Source: Bacteroidota bacterium (GTDB lineage Bacteria > Bacteroidota > Bacteroidia > Chitinophagales > Chitinophagaceae). From it: a stretch of 7,944 nucleotides of DNA. The notes beneath the pieces are model-generated. The model was not told the origin of the DNA. It saw only the letters and a program-made list of their open reading frames with translations, and made no database searches. Shown here piece by piece: positions 6,357 through 7,944 of this stretch. Numbering within the stretch: the stretch's first letter is position 1; the number at the start of each line of letters is the position of its first letter. The stretch spans positions 1-7,944 of the forward strand of contig JAGWTK010000169.1 in NCBI GenBank assembly GCA_028876035.1, written 5' to 3'. A program made the position numbers and the translations under genes.

Positions 6357-6374
6357 TTGATGTTTAAACATCAA
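6357..6374. promoter_or_regulatory. Perfect 18-bp palindrome upstream of the pirin operon (putative operator)
   Basis: TTGATGTTTAAACATCAA reads the same on both strands and ends 16 bp before the first pirin start. The spaced TTGATG/CATCAA arms suit a winged-helix dimer of the MarR or HxlR type, regulators often linked to pirin and quinone-stress genes. The regulator's identity is inferred. No terminator-like T-run follows on the minus strand. Confidence 0.65.
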
Positions 6375-6434
6375 TTTGTGTACCAATAAAATTCCGGGTT
6401 CAAAAGGGCAGGAAATCGGTCTGTTCGTCAGATT

Positions 6435-7226
6435 TTATGCGGGATTGGCGGGTGGCAGTTCAAATTGTACGTCTTCTTCCCGGTTTTCATTGAATTCGAT
6501 GATAAAATTATTCCGCCCCTCGCCGGTAATAATGGTCATGTATTTGGCCTGCACCAGCTCGAGCATGGACAGAAAAAGGAAGATGGCGTGGATACGGTTT
6601 TCGCAGACCTCAAATATTTTTTCAAAGGCTACGGTTTTTTCTGTCCGGATTTTATTGAGCATGAATTCGCGGCTCTCTTCCATCGTGTAGTTGTAGCGCA
6701 CGACGGTATGGACTGGCCGGTGGTTGCGATCGTACAGCCGCTGCATGGCTTTTTCAAAAGCCTTCATCAGCTTGTAGAGCGTGATCTGTTGTATCTCCGT
6801 GCCTTCGCTGCTTTCTTCGCCGATAAGCGCAATCTCCTTTTGCATGTTACCGCGTTTCACCATGAGCATACGGATGGCTTCCATATCTGCCAGTTGGGCG
6901 GCCGCCTCCTTGTATTTTTTGTATTCAAGGATCTTATCAACCAATTCCTGGCGCGGATCGATTTCATTACCGGCTGCATCGAGTTCTTTCCTGGGCAGCA
7001 GCATTTTCGCTTTGATGCGCATTAAGGTGGATACAAACAGGATGAATTCGCTGGATAACTCGATGTTCAGTTTTTCCTGCTGGTGGATAAACGCCAGGAA
7101 GTCGTTGATGATATTCGTAATGGGAATATTATAGATGTCCAGCTCGTCACGCTCGATGAAGAACAGGAGCAGGTCGAAAGGGCCTTCGAATTGCGGCAAT
7201 TTTATCTGGTAAGACGGTGCACTCAC
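6435..7226 (-). CDS. scpA: Segregation and condensation protein A
   Basis: ScpA is the kleisin subunit that bridges the SMC ATPase heads and binds ScpB in bacterial chromosome condensation. The 263-residue product shows the N-terminal domain signature FEGPFDLLLFFIERDELDIY (13-32), then IPITNIINDFLAFI and EFILFVSTLMRIKAKMLLP (60-78). An acidic and charged middle linker follows, then the C-terminal winged helix with VAFEKIFEVCENRIHAIFLFLSMLELVQ split over 199-226. Length is normal. The start is GTG at 7226-7224, since no in-frame ATG lies nearby upstream and the next internal Met (residue 69) would remove the core domain. No scpB or smc is in the window. A TACATTTG promoter element lies upstream (7284-7277). 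Confidence 0.94.
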   Translation of the reverse strand: MSAPSYQIKLPQFEGPFDLLLFFIERDELDIYNIPITNIINDFLAFIHQQEKLNIELSSEFILFVSTLMRIKAKMLLPRKELDAAGNEIDPRQELVDKILEYKKYKEAAAQLADMEAIRMLMVKRGNMQKEIALIGEESSEGTEIQQITLYKLMKAFEKAMQRLYDRNHRPVHTVVRYNYTMEESREFMLNKIRTEKTVAFEKIFEVCENRIHAIFLFLSMLELVQAKYMTIITGEGRNNFIIEFNENREEDVQFELPPANPA

Positions 7227-7245
7227 ATGTATTCGTTTACGGCGT

Positions 7246-7273
7246 AAAAAAAGGTTCCAGCAGGGCTGAAACC
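7246..7273 (-). terminator. Rho-independent terminator after the DUF3078-like gene
   Basis: On the minus strand, GGTT-T-CAGC, loop CCT, GCTG-G-AACC forms two 4-bp stems around one mismatch (7273-7253) and is followed by seven T (7252-7246). It lies 24 bp after the stop of the barrel gene and ends only 19 bp before the scpA start. Confidence 0.72.
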
Positions 7274-7276
7274 AAA

Positions 7277-7284
7277 CAAATGTA
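7277..7284 (-). promoter_or_regulatory. Putative -7 promoter element for scpA
   Basis: The minus strand reads TACATTTG, a perfect TAnnTTTG, in the gap between the barrel gene stop and scpA. No TTG lies at the usual 17-23 bp upstream. The nearest TTG (7314-7312) is 27 bp away. Transcription would start near 7270, inside the terminator stem of the upstream gene. Confidence 0.42.
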
Positions 7285-7297
7285 AGGAATAAAACCT

Positions 7298-7944
7298 TTA
7301 AAAACGGGCGGCAAAACCTACGCCCAGCAAGGAGCGCAACTGTATGCCGGCGGCATCTTTATTGGGTCCGAACTGCCGCACGTCGTCGTCGTAAATCAGG
7401 TCGAAATTGTAGTTAACAGTCAGCCATTTATTCACTTTCATCGCGATCGCATTGGTCCAGTAAACATCTACATTCTGCGGCCTGGATGTAGCCATGGTTT
7501 CACCCGTTCTTTTGGTGGATAAATAGTTGGAATAAAGTTCGAGTTTGCTGATGTACACCACATTTTTCATGACCTCTTTATTGGCGCTGGCGGAAAGAAA
7601 AGCGCCCAATTCTGTCTTCACTTTTTTGCTGGGGTCAACACCATAATTACTGGCCAATGCTTTCTCCACTGTACCGTCGGGCGCGATGCCTCCCTGGTAG
7701 AGGTAGCTATACGGTGCATTGGTTACAATCACCCATCGGGCTGATAACGGTGAAGCAAATACGCTAAGCCAGTTATAGGGTTTCCAGGTGATGCCGGGTG
7801 CGAGCACCAGGTAAGCCGGCGCAAACAAACCGGAGATGCGGTGCTGTAAACCCTTGCCGAGGTAATTGTATTCATAACCATCTGTAAACTGGCTGCGGAA
7901 GCTGATGAGCCCGGAGATATCTAATCTTTCACGGATGGCATAGC
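7298..7944 (-). CDS. DUF3078-like outer-membrane beta-barrel protein (partial, 5' end missing)
   Basis: The C-terminal 214 residues of a minus-strand gene enter from the right edge. The reading frame is open to the window end, beginning YAIRERLDISGLISFRSQF, so the true start lies outside. The sequence alternates short hydrophobic strands with polar turns, as in a transmembrane barrel: LSVFASPLSARWVIVTNAP, VVYISKLELYSNYLS, VDVYWTNAIAMKVNKWLTVNY. It ends in GVGFAARF with a terminal Phe, the usual barrel insertion signal for the BAM machinery. The strand order and the late NFDLIYDDDV segment match the DUF3078 family common in Bacteroidota, whose function is unknown. A terminator follows the stop. 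Family assignment is from memory of its pattern. Confidence 0.78.
   Translation of the reverse strand, partial: YAIRERLDISGLISFRSQFTDGYEYNYLGKGLQHRISGLFAPAYLVLAPGITWKPYNWLSVFASPLSARWVIVTNAPYSYLYQGGIAPDGTVEKALASNYGVDPSKKVKTELGAFLSASANKEVMKNVVYISKLELYSNYLSTKRTGETMATSRPQNVDVYWTNAIAMKVNKWLTVNYNFDLIYDDDVRQFGPNKDAAGIQLRSLLGVGFAARF

Noticed and set aside
6465..7025. Open frame of 186 codons on the plus strand
   Set aside because: It is antisense to scpA, with composition typical of a shadow frame.

Overview
The window looks like chromosomal DNA from a Bacteroidota bacterium, most likely of the Chitinophagaceae type. The supporting evidence is a LytS/YehU-style kinase N-terminus with the YWLFQLLGW opening, a DUF3078-type outer-membrane barrel, two YkuD_2-type L,D-transpeptidase-like proteins, TAnnTTTG promoter elements, and mostly absent Shine-Dalgarno sequences. 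The taxonomy is inferred from gene families and signals, not from a marker-gene search.

Layout. A truncated membrane histidine kinase (1-290, minus) is divergent from dxs (472-2400, plus), the entry enzyme of the MEP isoprenoid pathway. dxs has its own Bacteroidota-type promoter and ends at a clear intrinsic terminator. Next, on the plus strand, come three envelope genes: a membrane-anchored YkuD_2-like protein (2542-3177), a small secreted protein with two EF-hand-like half-motifs (3428-3754), and a lipoprotein paralogue of the first (3968-4744). The spaces between them hold a long hairpin abutting a GTG start, two opposed arrays of an 8-bp GTTTAANN repeat, and a strong terminator with a GCAA tetraloop.

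The right half is on the minus strand. It is entered in transcription order from a truncated DUF3078-like barrel protein (7298-7944), then scpA of the SMC-ScpAB chromosome condensation complex (6435-7226), then two pirin-family cupin genes (6340-5627 and 5607-4756). The two pirins are 19 bp apart and probably form an operon. A perfect 18-bp palindrome sits just upstream of the first pirin and looks like an operator. The second pirin and the lipoprotein gene converge with only 11 bp between their stop codons.

How the genes work together. dxs, scpA and the pirins are unrelated housekeeping or stress genes. The only cluster with a shared theme is the envelope trio, where two paralogous cell-wall-type enzymes with different anchors flank a small secreted protein. 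I see no mobile element, CRISPR array, RNA gene or defence system. The most unusual signals are non-coding: the hairpin at 2502-2541, the octamer arrays at 3177-3363 and the pirin palindrome.
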